64,000 nt of DNA from Synchiropus splendidus (lineage: Eukaryota > Chordata > Actinopteri > Syngnathiformes > Callionymidae): NCBI RefSeq assembly GCF_027744825.2, contig NC_071350.1, positions 3,410,001 through 3,474,000 of the forward strand, given 5' to 3'. The position numbers were made by a program, and so were the translations under genes. Below, one piece after another: positions 12,423-24,393 of this stretch. The notes beneath the pieces are model-generated. The model saw only the letters and a program-made list of their open reading frames with translations, ran no database searches and was not told the DNA's origin. Every line of letters begins with the position of its first letter. The stretch's first letter is position 1.

Positions 12423-12720
12423 CTTTCTGCGCTGCTCGGTTCCGTCTTCTCTTCCTGTTACGGCAGGGTTGCTTTCCAAACTTTCTTTGAGGGTTGTTTG
12501 ATTTGTGACACACAGTCAACATCCCACAGTCAACAAACGACGAGGAGAATCCATGTGCAAATCAGCAGCAACGTTCAAATTGGCACTTGGCAGCTTGCTG
12601 ACACGACTCACTGAGCCAGGGATAACGTGATCCTCCACCAGCCCAACAGCCTCTTAAGCCGTTTAAACGCTCACACTGCCGGACGGGCCGCGCTGAGATG
12701 CGGCACTTAGCATGAAGCTA
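12423..12720 (-). other. Candidate untranslated first exon (ksr1 alternative promoter or lncRNA)
   Basis: On the minus strand this less AT-rich, CpG-containing stretch ends in GCAGAAAG followed by GTAAGA, a near-consensus donor. It carries no long open frame; the longest start (ATGGATTCTCC...) stops after 11 codons. Its position about 5 kb upstream of ksr1 exon 1 in the same orientation suits an alternative non-coding first exon, but an unrelated lncRNA or chance are equally open. The 5' end is arbitrary. Confidence 0.25.
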
Positions 12721-13423
12721 ACGGCTACAGATTAAATTCGACAATCTGGTTCTGGCTCATTGGGAGGGAGGGGCTGAGGATTTCCAGGACCTGAGGGGGG
12801 AGTTGTGACTTTGACTGTCTGAGAGTCGGCGGGTTCTGATCCAACAGATAACTTCAAAAATGATGCAGCCCCTGATGGTACCACACACAGCGGTTTGTTG
12901 TGTGTAGGAATGGGAGGGTGGCCACGAAGATTCCTTTGCTGGAGGTCCAATTATACCCTGAAACTTACATGATAATCCAATTTCGGAGATTCAGTTGAGT
13001 CGCCCCTGTGCAGTCTTGAGGCCTCAGACATTGAAGCCACTGCCTGCCAAAGTTAGGGAACTTTTGTGAAATCTGGTGGTCACAGTGGGAGTGAATGGCT
13101 GATATGCCCAATGGAAATGGACATTTAATTAATATTGGCTGCCTGTAGTCATGTATACCAGCATGACCCTGAGACTTTGCCTCAACAGGTATTTGAGAGG
13201 TCAAATCTCGGGGCCAAGCCAGGCATTTCAAAGATAGCAAAAATATATAAAATAAAATGGCAGATTATTTTTACTATTATGTTGACAAGCATTCAGCAAT
13301 CGTACCACAAACCAGCTTGTGCAATAGAAACTAAAACAGATATGTCATTCTTCTGAGTGCAAGTTGATCTGAGTTTTGGCCAGTAGTATAGGAGCAGCAA
13401 CAGACGGAAGTGAAGCAGTAGCG

Positions 13424-13448
13424 TATGTGTGTGTGTGTGTGTGTGTGG
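13424..13448. repeat. (TG)n microsatellite
   Basis: About 12 uninterrupted TG units. Confidence 0.95.
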
Positions 13449-13705
13449 ATCAGGAACATAAAGTTAAAAGGCTGCTGAACATTTTTTTAATTTTAAATTG
13501 CTATCAACGATTTCATGTTTATTCGTCTCAATCCCGTCGTCACGATGAGGTAGGAAACCACGTCGTCGGTGCAGGGTCTTTACGACAAGAAACGTTTTCG
13601 GACACTGCTCTCTACTGGACATATTAAGTATTGCATATCTAAATACTCGTGGGTCATGTAGTCAGGGAAAAGATATTATCAATACACTCAATAAATAATA
13701 GGTAT

Positions 13706-13723
13706 CATATATATACATATATG

Positions 13724-13788
<65 letters not shown>
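13706..13788. repeat. (AT)n microsatellite
   Basis: A long AT dinucleotide array with a few interruptions near its left end. It is cruciform-prone and likely to vary in length. Confidence 0.95.
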
Positions 13789-13793
<5 letters not shown>

Positions 13794-14379
13794 TGACAAA
13801 AGTAAAAAAAAAAATACTGAAATGAAAGCAAAGAAAACTGAAAAGATACAGTTACAATGTGTTATTGTGAAAATAAGAACATTTCACATGAAGCCAAAAA
13901 AGAAAAGCCAAAATCATTAAATGTGATCATGCGTTCTGAATTTAAAATCAACAAACAAACAAAAAATACAGAATTAATGAAATAAAACTCATATGTTAAA
14001 GAGATTTGGCAAGTGACGCTCTAATGCTCTCGAAAACTCGAAGCTGTTTTGGATGTTTTAAGCTGTGGACCTTTCCTGAAGTCTTCAAAGTGCCACGACA
14101 GCTGCAAGACGAGGACACTTGTCAGTTGGTACTTCAATACTCTCTTCTCTGTGAAGAGTCATTGTTCTAACTGCTCCGTTTGTGTATCAGCGTATCGGCG
14201 CCTTTATTGGCCTACGTTTACAGCTTGAGTTCTTTTTACACAGATCCATTAAGCAAAACTCCACAATTCTCTAGTGATAGTTCTGTTTTAGCCGACAACT
14301 CAAATAGCTACTGTGACTAGGTTAATGCTACAGGTGTCCAACTTGTCAGAAGTATAGAGCAGCTGTGGTGTTGTGTTGT

Positions 14380-15345
14380 GGTCCTGGATGTTGTCACCGG
14401 CCCACGCCATCTTGGTTTTGTGTGGAAACTTCTCTGCCTCCGCCATGCCCAAGGATGAGATCCAAACACAGCATTCATGCAGTCAGCGGCCACCTTGACA
14501 GTGTTGGACCGGGGAGGTTCCTGCCAGGTTTCACGGGTACTCAACACTTGGAAGGTGGTTCTCTTGGTAAGTAATCACCTCACCATTACTTCCTCAATAG
14601 TGACCATAGAATACTCTCCACAAACTTGGGAAGCTGAAGAGGCTGGACTAGTCTATCACACTGGGACAGTTCCTTTGGTGGTCCGTGGTGGAGTAGTGAG
14701 ATCCTACCAACCTTGATCTAGATTTTGAAGCAATGACATGAGAACAGCAATAACTTTAACCTGAATATGGGGCACTTGCACATCATCAGCTGGAGTGAGG
14801 TCCTTCTTGTTCAAGCCTGAAGAACCATTTTCAGGCTGTGTACATGGGATACATGGCATCACCAGCCATGCTAACCAATGCTAGAAAGATGCTTCCCTAA
14901 CTGGGTAGAGGTGTGCCCGTGGTCAGTGTCAGCAGCATCCCTCATCTGACAGGTAACAACAAAGGCCGCAGTGTGGTCCTTCCTGCTAGCCCTGAGAAGA
15001 ATGTCTGGGGCGCCTCCTCCTGAAGTGTCTCCACTGGTCTCCCCCAACTACGGGTCGACACCTTGGCTCACCATGTGTGGCCACAGGCCTTGGATTTTCA
15101 GCTTCAGAAAACCCAAACACTCTGTGGTTGGTGGAGCTGGTCCTACAACCAACCTTCATCCATCCCATACTTGCCGTGGCAATGAGCCAAGCACGGGGGG
15201 GGTGGCGTGCCATTATCAGTCTTGGTTAAGGCCATTCACAGCGCTCAAGCCTAGACTCATGGAACCAGATCTGCCATCTGATGTTCTTCAAGTAATCTGG
15301 CCTGGAGTGTCTGCCCTGCGAGGTACTGTTTTTAACATTTGACAG
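14380..15345. pseudogene. Degenerate, probably transposon-derived block of unknown family
   Basis: Composition changes to a less AT-rich, codon-like texture, and open fragments occur on both strands: minus 14317-14547, plus 14971-15342 and minus 14986-15213. None continues for long and I do not recognise a domain. It most resembles eroded retroelement sequence, but the family and even the coding strand are unresolved. Confidence 0.3.
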
Positions 15346-15826
15346 CATTTAACCAAATGAAATTTTCAGGAAATGAGTGAAATGTGGCCAGAAACAAACC
15401 AACTTCGGGAGTGATCTGGATCACCGTCTTGATCAAGAATTTTTTTTTTTTTTACTTCTGTAGCTGTATTTTGTCTGCTGTGGAGGTGGCCCTAATTTCT
15501 TCCTGAAGATGGCCATTTCTTCCATCTGATTCAGTGTTTTCTCTGCGAGGGCTTTCACACCTCTGTGATGATTTTCACTATCAACTGCTGTGCAGAACAG
15601 CCCAAGGTGCTTCAAGAAACAGGATTTTGCTTTTGACAGACTAGTGGAATGGCATCCGATTTGGAGGGAAAGCATTGTCTTCACGATACTTTAGCTCAGT
15701 TTGTGAGGTCTCCTTGATTCCCCATCAAGCAAATACACTTTGCTTGCTTTTAAAAGCACCATTCTTTTATTTACCATCATTATTATTGAGCAGTTACTAT
15801 CTTTATTCAAATAAGAGGCATATTGC

Positions 15827-15960
15827 AGGGGTCTTCAAGCTGATCTTCAAAGCCCCAGGGTGGTGTTGGTTTTTGTTCCAGCCAATCGATTATATAGTTT
15901 AATCAATCGGGTGTCAACTTAAAGAAACAGCACCAGAGTGACAAGCCTTTAACTCGGCGC
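15827..15960. mobile_element. hAT-like non-autonomous element remnant
   Basis: It begins caggggtcttcaagctgatc and contains the phrase 'ggttttTGTTCCAGCCAATC', both reminiscent of widespread short fish and vertebrate hAT-type repeats. No target duplication was identified, and the right end is uncertain. Confidence 0.35.
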
Positions 15961-16299
15961 CAAGTTGGAATCTTTAAATCATGCAGACTTAAGTCGTAGA
16001 ACAGGTTTCCAGTTTGGGCTCGTAAAACAAGACAGAATAAGTGTAGTGTGAGTAACTACTTGTGTCGTCAGTCATTTAGAAGTTGCTGTAGTAAAGTCAC
16101 AAAATCTTTTGGGTGAAGTCACACTGAATGTGGAGCAGTATGAAATCAAAATGTGAAAAAAAAAAAAAAAAAAACTCCAAACCATCAGCACCATGTCGAT
16201 TGTAGAACAACAGTTGTACATTTTATGATATTGGAAAAGCAAGACAGCGACTTCAGTTTTCAATTCACTGGTTTCAGACAACAAACTTGATGCACACAG

Positions 16300-19057
16300 A
16301 CAATCTGATAAGTTTTCTTTTATTTAGACAACCCAAATAAAAGGCACATAACATTGCGCATGTTTATGTAATAATTTGACAAACATACATTTAAAAAAAT
16401 GTAGGAATGTTTGACCTTTCTGCTACTCAGAAAGCCTAGCTTCTCGTATATACAAAATTACCGTTGTTAATGTTCTAATACAAAAGATTTATAAAAAAAG
16501 GTTATTTTTTTATCTTTCACATCTATTGTAACTACTGTATTCTTGCAACTAAAATAGTTTATACAAAGATATACATTCAACTGCTTTCACAAGGGTCCTG
16601 GAATCCAACTGAAACCCAATTTGTATTTTTTTTTTGTCCGTAAAAATGAAGAGATGTTAAATTCCACAACAAATGTTTCAGTTTATCACATTATCAAATT
16701 TGGCAAACAGGCTAGCATAGTGTATCTACGTAAATGCATAAGAACAATGAAATAAAAGCTACACTAACATCTTTAAACAATAATCAGGGAGCAAAGACAG
16801 AACATGCATTTTGCATTTTCTTTTCAGCATCAACTGAAACAACACAAAGAGCTGCAACACTGTTGAGAGAAACATGGCATTCGATAAAAAAATAGCTCTT
16901 GCTCACCAGCTACAGTGTCATGCACGTTCGATCCTGTCCCCCTTACTTTCATGGTTACAACGTTCAAATCGCACTTGTCCAGCCACAACTGGATTTAGAA
17001 AGATACAGTATTGATGCAATCATACAGTCATTGAAGATAGATGGACGGCTAATTGGTTTCAAACTTCTGGTTCGGGTTGGATATGTTGCCAAATCGAGGA
17101 GCACCACAATCCTGGGAGATTCAGTAACAATTGAATGATTAGGTTAAAACTCATTGAAGCTGGACGTACACTGTTTCAGTTTCTCTTTCGCTGGTGCCGC
17201 ATGATGGCCTTTGTCCTTCTGAGCCTTTTTTTTTTGCCGCTTTCGAAATACAGGGAACAACTACACATGGTGGCACCAGAGTAAGCTGGCTATAAAACTC
17301 CAAAAAAGTTGCCTGTTAATATCGATTCATCGTCGTCGTCGTCATCGCTGTCATACAGAAAAACGTTACAGTGTAAAAAAGACTTGCCTAAAAAAATCAT
17401 TGCCAAACATAAGCATGAGCAAAAAGGTAAAACATTTTTCACAGACATCCACTTTTATGTGCGGGGGAACCTTGTTGGGTTCGTAACGTCAGATTGTGTT
17501 CTGTCAGTTTAATTTTGGGGTTAAATCGTGGCTGTGTGACGAGGTGATCTCCCAAATACTTGTAGCTAACAACCGTTTTTTTTCACCCCCCGAGAGGACG
17601 TAGTCCAGCCATGGAAGTACATAGCGCTGAGGGACACCCAGCCCGTATCTAAGTAAGTGCAGAAAGACCTCCTTTCAGCATTTCCCTTAAGGGGTCGGCA
17701 TAGTAAATCCTCCTCTTTCACCGCACCCATCTGGCACAGGGAGTGGGCGCTACACCTGGACATTGGGTGCTTTTCTGGTGGAGGAAACATTCTAAGGCGG
17801 GTCAACGGCCAACAGGAGCGACCTCAAAGCCCATGAAAAAAATGCCACATTGAAGTATCGGTGAGCAGAACTGGCGTCGAAGGGCAGCGCTAACCGGGAC
17901 ATGGGTCAAGAGACTCCGACATGTTCCTGGAACTACAGAACTCCCGTTGTGAACATTTATCTCTAAAAATAATTAAAAAATAATGTGCGGTCAATTAAAA
18001 TGGTACAGTGTATGTCCAGCTTGGTAAAGGAACCCACTGGTGAAGGAACTGCATTTTCGTTCCCAGGTGAAGGTTCATAGTGTTATTTTCGGGTCATTAT
18101 TCACAATCCATTAAAGAAAAAAAAAAGCAAATACAGATAAACAACAAGCCACTGCCCAATAGCTTGCTCTTGCCTTTCCAGTTGTGGACACTAAATGGTG
18201 CCCCCAAAAAATAAGAAAAGGACTGACTTTGATCTTTGATAATACTGCTGCTCAGCTGTATGGTGGACACGCTTTCAGTGCAAAACTTATTCTGACTTCA
18301 TGAAAAATAAAGACAACTACCCCCCAAAAGAAAAACAAAACATTTGAATCCATAAGAAAAAAACATCTTCAAAATCAAGAGGACACTTTTGAGGTTTCCG
18401 CTTGAGACACAAAAGCAAAGATTAAAAATGCAAACATGAAAATACATTACTATGTCAACTGTACAAGTTAGTTACTGTACCTCCAGAGCAAATCTACTAT
18501 TTGAGAAGAGAAAAAAGCTATTGGTGAAAAAATAGTCTTCCATGCAAATGGAAGCTGCTGTCCCTTTTCCTATACTCGTATCCTAGAATATTAAATAGTG
18601 ATTAGCAGGCTATGGTTTCTTTTAAAAATAACATAAAAAGCAACACCCAGAGGCTTTGGGAGAGAACTTGATAGAAAAAAAAAATATCACCAAAAAAGAG
18701 CAACGTAAAGTTATTGCTTTTGTCCATCTCTGGTCTCCCGTTTGCAGAAACACAATGAGCGTTTCTGGAGAAAACGTCGCCTCCGTTTCGTGGTACAAAT
18801 CACAGTTTCATTATTCTAACGACTACACTAAGTCTGTTCCTGATTTCAAGATAAGTCCTACTGGATATCTACTCAAGTGTCCGGCAGCTGGTGCCAGTCA
18901 CGTGACAAGAGCTGGGGAGCTTGTAGTGGTGGCGAAGCTCGTGAAAATACAGTATCCTCCAGGTTTGGTGAAGTAAACAAAGTCCAGGGAAGAAAGTGGG
19001 AGCGAGACTCGCTTCATTTTCCCTTTCTTTCTATCTGGTTCGCTACCACCTTTCTCA
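16300..19057 (-). other. vezf1: vezf1 3' untranslated region
   Basis: It runs from the vezf1 stop codon to about 20 nt past the first perfect AATAAA hexamer I see downstream on the minus strand (16319-16324). Its length of about 2.7 kb is inferred from the hexamer, not observed. It is AT-rich with short T and A runs and no conserved coding frame, as expected for a regulated transcription-factor mRNA. Confidence 0.6.
16319..16324 (-). terminator. vezf1: vezf1 poly(A) signal AATAAA
   Basis: Minus-strand AATAAA (TTTATT on the plus strand) within TCTAAATAAAAGAAAAC. It would place cleavage near 16295-16305. Confidence 0.55.
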
Positions 19058-19425
19058 TTACCAGGGTGGAGAGGAAGGCAAGACTTGGGACAGAAAAGGC
19101 ATGCTGTCCACAGGCCGCATGGCAATGTTGAGTGGACCAGCGATATTCATTGGCATGGGGGTCGTGATGGCGACGGGGTGAGCGATATTCATGGGCGCGG
19201 TGGCTGGGATGTTGACTGAGGCGATGTTGACGGGCCCGGTGATTGTGACCGGGTGCTGGAGGCTCACTGGAGACGTGATGTTGACCGTGTTGGTGCTAAT
19301 GTTCATTTGCGCTGCGATGGTGACGGCGTTGTTGTTGTTCATGTTGATCCGGTTCATCGCTGTAGTGATGGGGGCCGAGATGGTCACCGGGGTGGCCGAG
19401 GCAGAGTTGCACACATCGTTCGCAT
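19058..19425 (-). CDS. vezf1: vezf1 exon 6 (last coding exon, C-terminal activation region)
   Basis: It encodes predicted residues 377-498 and the TAA stop. The acceptor is ctttcttcctgtctccag, and the first two bases complete an Asp codon opened by the previous exon. The exon is built of degenerate short repeats of the form P-(V/M)-(N/T)-I, such as HPVTITGPVNI and APMNIAHPVAI. It ends NIAMRPVDSMPFLSQVLPSSPPW, matching the conserved VEZF1 C terminus (human ...RPVESMPFLPQALPTSPPW). This low-complexity region is thought to carry transactivation function in VEZF1. No membrane segment is present. Confidence 0.95.
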
Positions 19426-20828
19426 CTGGAGACAGGAAGAAAGAGTCAATTCACTTACTCAACACGCTGGTTTTATGATCTAGAAAATTGACTTTCCAAA
19501 ATGCAAATGAATGGCACCAAGTAGTCTTCATTTTTCAGTAAATAAGGCCCACAACAATTTGAGATAATAGGCGTATGTTGGGATGTTCTGTTACCACTTT
19601 TTTTCTGTTCCCGACAGAGTTACTGAGCACTTGCTAGGATGAGTAATTCATAATATAATTGTAAATGATGATTATTATTTATTACTTGTTCAGCGCCTGT
19701 TCCCCAAACAACCATGACACCACTGCCACAGATTTCCCTTTAACATTTCAAGTTTAGCCAGAGCTAGCTCTGCATATGCTGCTACATAACACAGATGATC
19801 CTGGTACTGCCTGCTGGTTTATATATACAGTGTCTGGAGCCACCCGCGATAGTTGAAGCACCATAATAGAAGATAGTAGCAGCACAATAATGTAACCCTG
19901 GAATAGAGCCGGCATAGTGCAGATCAACAAATAAAATCAGTATCTGTAACTACTACCATCATTATTGAGCGTTTTCTTGAAATAAACACAAATAAAATCA
20001 TGAAAACACAGTAGCTGGGGCGGGTCATTAAATCAGCTGGTCAAAGATGGCACATCTGCAAACTCATTGGGGCAGGTGCATGGGTGGATGTCTTTCACAG
20101 TAAAATGTGAATAAAGTTTTCTGTAAAGAATAAAGTTTTCCTGTCTGAATGACCCTTGGTGGTGTGCAGATTTGAGGTGGAGTGAATGCCTGCCACCCCT
20201 GCCGCATTAGAGAATGTATTTGTTTTATGAGAAGTAGCAAGAGTGACATCAGAGACTGTAGCCACCCTCATCTATGTAATATAGGGGACACTGTAGTAGT
20301 TATCGGGTGATATCATGAGTGAGTATATGACGAATATAGCAAAATAAGCCAGTATTGGTGCAAGGAACGATGCTGGTATCCGTATCAGGACATCCCTTTT
20401 GTATGCAAGTGAATGGGGCGCACAGCTCCTGGACTTTGACATACAAAGACCATGACTTAGGAAATACGGCACAAAGGAAAGGCAAAGTTTTTTAGAAGAT
20501 TAAAAAAAAAAAACTATGGGTATATCTGCAGCTTTTAGTTACATGGTGCCCAAAATTAGAAATCAAACAATATATACCTCCATGTTGATTCTAGTGTAGG
20601 CTTTAAATAACCATCAACACACATCTACTGTGCAGTACATGAGTACTGAAGCCATATCAGCAAACTTCCCAGTGGTCTTGGGGGACAGCTTGGACAGAAA
20701 GGGTCATACTTAAACTAAACGTTTGAGACCAGGGGAGCATCAAGCTATAGTTTGAGTGTGCAGTCTCATCATTCTCAATATGGTCCATTCATATCATTGA
20801 GTACTCGGTACCAGAATGTTTTATTTAC
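19426..20828 (-). other. vezf1: vezf1 intron 5
   Basis: GT..AG intron of 1.4 kb with donor GTAAAT after exon 5. It contains no recognisable feature. I searched it for the mammalian VEZF1 block with LRLWEEAVKARKKEA and did not find it. Confidence 0.75.
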
Positions 20829-20918
20829 CTCTTCCACCAAACCCTCCATAGTGGTAACTTAACCCTGATGTGTCCAATCTGCTGTTCATGTTGTCATTTA
20901 CGGAACTAGTCTTTTTAC
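20829..20918 (-). CDS. vezf1: vezf1 exon 5 (frame-neutral, serine/glycine-rich)
   Basis: Minus strand: acceptor cactctctgcag, 90 nt, donor G|GTAAAT. Entry and exit phases are the same, so it joins exon 4 (ending AAAG) to exon 6 (starting AT) without a frameshift and can be skipped in frame. It encodes about 30 residues, starting GKKTSSVNDNMNSRLDTSGL and ending YHYGGFGGR. It lies where mammalian VEZF1 has its polyglutamine and charged-helix segment but does not resemble it. Splice sites, phase and an open frame support it; homology does not, so expression is unproven. Confidence 0.6.
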
Positions 20919-22247
20919 CTGCAGAGAGTGCGATAATCAAACACGCAAATTGTTAGACTGCACACACAATTGATGACTTCATCTGAGGGATCCTACTGAC
21001 TACAAGATAATGGGATTCTAGTGACAACAGTGTACTGATGATCTACAACAAACTAGGGGGGATTGTGTGTATCTACATGCATTATGTAACCCATGTGTAT
21101 AAAGGCTGAGGATAAAGTGGCACTGGTAGTTGAACCCACAGCCCAAGAAGCCAGAAAAAATTGTGACAAATTTAGAAGAAAAGGAAATGTGGATCTTTGG
21201 TACATTTCACAAAGAGTCATGAGAAAGTTTTCATGTTCCCAAGGCGGGACAAAGCAAGTTGTTGTATTCAAGATCAGTGCCTTTCAAAAGTATCCACTCT
21301 TTTGTTTCCTCCTTCATTCAGATTCCAAAAAAATACAGCAACGCTTCAATTTAAAAAATAAGACTGTGTAGTGACAAAGTTCAATTTAAACATACACAAA
21401 TGGTGGCAATGCCTGGAACTGACAGTGTGGCAAACACTTCTGTCAGGCTTAAACACTGACACTAGCTCATCTTCATCTAAACACTATGACATGAGAAAAA
21501 CCTGCACAAAAAAGCGTGCGACAGTTAAGTCATATATATGTATTGATATATTCAAATATCGTGATATTAATAAAAAATTCAGTACAACTAACATTGCCTT
21601 TGTGTACAGAGTTCCTGGTACACAACCATACAAGCAACAATGAAAAAAAAAACACCACCACCATTAATGCATGCTGTATAACATTATGCAAGTGCACCTA
21701 TACTGTGTGTCATATCAGATTACTATATTTAGTAAGAGTACCATTGAACTTGAAGTGATATGAAGTGGGTGCATACTTAAGTAAGGTCTAGTTTAACTTT
21801 GCTGGCCATCAATTCTCCTCCAGGAACTTCTGTTGTCTTATATGCCAAGGTCTACTGCTCACTCAGTTTGAGTTTCAATATGCATCTGCCTCATATCACA
21901 TGGTACAAGTGTAAAACAAATAGCACCATCTGCTGTCATTTTGTTGCAATGCTTTCTTCGACTCCAGAAAGTCAGATGATGTTTGCTTTTCATTTGCAAA
22001 GGTGAAATCTGGATGACCAAAAACATGGCCCCTCAGTCAGAACCAGGACTCACTCTAAAGATAATCCAGTCCGTCGGTGATGAGAATCCAGTTCAAGTCC
22101 AAGTCTTTATTTATTCAGGCTCCTTTCATTCACATTGATGTTTTGTCTAAAGGATTGAACACTTTCTCAAGGCACTGAACTACTTATGAAATGCATTGAT
22201 GTGGCGATATGTGGTTGTGACTAGATCACCCAGTGAGGTGCGTGTAC
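20919..22247 (-). other. vezf1: vezf1 intron 4
   Basis: GT..AG intron of 1.3 kb with donor GTACAC. Reading through the donor adds about 22 residues before a stop at about 22180. No further feature was recognised. Confidence 0.75.
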
Positions 22248-22410
22248 CTTTGTTACAGGCGTTGAAGTTGGTCTGTCCGTGGGTCTTTAGGTGACTGGTG
22301 ATGTAGGCTGCGCTGAGCATCTTCCCACAAATGCTGCAAGTCACTTTGCCTTCATGTCGGATCATGTGGGAGCGGAGTCTGTCTTTGGTGGCAAAGGCAG
22401 AGGTGCAGGC
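22248..22410 (-). CDS. vezf1: vezf1 exon 4 (zinc fingers 5-6)
   Basis: It encodes residues 293-346. The start, ACTSAFATKDRLRSHMIRH, completes finger 5 (first Cys of the pair in exon 3). Then comes finger 6, VTCSICGKMLSAAYITSHLKTH. Both are near-identical to VEZF1. The acceptor is ctgacccctgcag. The exon ends AAC AAA G at donor GTACAC, leaving one base of a codon. Finger 6 keeps both Cys and both His. Confidence 0.93.
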
Positions 22411-22505
22411 CTGCAGGGGTCAGAGGTCAGTACAGTTAGTCACAAAAAAGGGGCCTTGTCATGAAGACAGGCGATGTGACAGTTGACTCAGACTCTTACC
22501 GTTAC

Positions 22506-22569
22506 TTGACATTTAAATGGTCTCTCTGAAGAATGTACGTGTTTCACGTGGCAGCTCAAGTGGTCTGGT
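22506..22569 (-). CDS. vezf1: vezf1 exon 3 (zinc finger 4 end, finger 5 start)
   Basis: A 64-nt exon with acceptor tctctctttcag. Its first base completes Arg271. It encodes PDHLSCHVKHVHSSERPFKCQ, supplying the two His ligands of finger 4 and the first Cys of finger 5. I placed the donor at GTAACG (22505) because joining CAA to exon 4 restores the C-x2-C spacing of the family (human C-Q-T-C). A closer-to-consensus donor, GTAAGA, lies 6 nt downstream (22499) and would insert Val-Thr. Confidence 0.9.
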
Positions 22570-24210
22570 CTGAAAGAGAGAAACAAAACAAGATTTGAAT
22601 GTCAAAAACAATGAAAGTGAGCCAAATCATGGCGTCTTATTTAGACAATGACACACATGAGTCAATGCAGGTGAGAAACTGTTGATCTACATTTGACTCC
22701 TGCATCATAGAATTTAATTTTACTGAACCAGACATGGGAAAAAACATTTTAAAAGGAGTTTAACATTTGATATGACGCAAAACCAAAGGGGAAAAAAGCC
22801 TGCTCATATTAAAAAGAAAAAAAAAGACATGAAAATGGTGAATACTGCAATGACAACAAGTCTATTTCAGCACAGGAAGACCCTTCTGTATGACATCAAA
22901 AAGAAGGGTTCCACATCATCTGTCTGCTTTCAGACAATTCTGTTTCTGAGAAAAGTGGGTGACTGTGAACCTACAACTGCAGTGTCTGGACACATACTGA
23001 TGTGGTCCATTTGCTTTGATAATGAGGGGTGGGAACACACACATGCACGCGCAAGCCCGCACAACTAAAATTTCAGCCAATGGCAGTTAATTCTCCATGA
23101 TCAATGGTGCGTGATTTGCTTTGGCCTACTTTCAAAAGCCCCACACTGCGAGGGGGAAAATTGTGTTTAATCACTTGTTTTCTGATAAATGATTGCTATT
23201 CCTCAACTTTCTTCGCAAGAATACAACAGAATATGCAAGATTCACTCCATTGGGGGAGGAGAGAAAAAAAAAAAGAAAATCAGCTGCGCAAGAAATTGCG
23301 GTTCAATGTGTAGTGTAGTAGAGTTACTACATATTCAACAGTAATTTAGTGATGACAAAAATAAATGAAATGGTACAAGATCTTGTGTCTTCCTCACCGT
23401 GCCAGAAGTCTTGCAAAAAACATAAACATGAACATACATATAAAGCCAGAAGACTACATACATCACCAAGTGCTACTCACGTTGGGTCAGGTTAGGATTA
23501 GAGAAATGATTTCAAGTTGCACAAACTTTCTTGAAAGTGAACACACACACGCTTATAAAAGCTTCAATGAATTCATCACATGCTTCCAAAATTGTAAAAT
23601 AATTGTTGGGCTGAATTGTTTAAATAGAAAGCAATATAGGGATTTTTCTTACTTTCAATTGCTGTGTACTATATTAAGTTCCAAGTCTATCCAACAGACA
23701 ACAGGTGTTACATTTCCACTTGGCAGTGCCCGCCATGTGGCCTCCAACTCAGAGTAGAAGCTGAAAGTAACATGCAGCACAAGCTCGTAAAGCACAAGCT
23801 CGTATCAGCCTGCAGTGCTGATAAATATATCAATTTATTCATCAATAACTACAGTTTTCAATGTATTCATGAATGAATATTTCATTTCTGGATGTCAAAC
23901 CCTCGGAGTCAAACTGTGACGGTTTCTCAGTTGATAGCATACATTATTGCGTCTTCAACTGCCACAAATTGAGGCAGGCCACCTTGTTTCAGGAATGTTT
24001 GAGGCTCTTGAAACTTGTCTAAATCACAATACAGAACATGTTTTTTCACAGCAATTACTCTGTCTCTCTCTCTCTTACAAGTAAAAAACATTTAAAAGCT
24101 TTACTCTACATTGTGATCATAATGAGAAGAAACTGCCTGTTGCGTTGAAGTACTACTTGACTGTTATTGTTCACTATAGTGTGATAATGATACAAAACAC
24201 TGAGCGTTCT

Positions 24211-24393
24211 TTTATTGAACCATCATTTCTCTTATTTCATGAAAAATGTATATCAACAAATCTAGAACGTTCAATTAACATATGCAGTCAAACAGACTGA
24301 GGCAGCGTCATGGCATGGGAAGCAATGTCACGAATCAACCCGTATGTCGGAAGCTGAGGCAGAGGTGAGATCATCTCAGTATACGAGCAGTTC
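24211..24393 (-). CDS. vezf1: Candidate alternative last exon of vezf1 (CDS 24288-24393)
   Basis: A good acceptor (tttcttctccacttatccttacag) precedes an open frame in exactly the phase left by exon 2: AG plus G makes Arg271, then 34 codons (NCSYTEMISPLPQLPTYGLI...) end in TGA at 24288-24290. An AATAAA hexamer lies 71 nt beyond the stop (24211-24216). If used, the product would be about 305 aa with three complete fingers, and finger 4 would lose its His pair. The segment is less AT-rich than its surroundings. I know of no matching published isoform. The splice phase could agree by chance (1 in 3). Confidence 0.35.

Larger units (their letters stand above)
12721..16299. other. Intergenic region downstream of vezf1
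   Basis: No conserved coding sequence was found. It holds a GT array, a long AT array, a degenerate block with retroelement-like composition (14380-15345) and a short hAT-like repeat (15827-15960). The rest is AT-rich with no recognisable feature. Confidence 0.6.

Noticed and set aside
19191..19483. Plus-strand frames opposite vezf1 exon 6
   Set aside because: They are antisense shadows of the repetitive VEZF1 C terminus.
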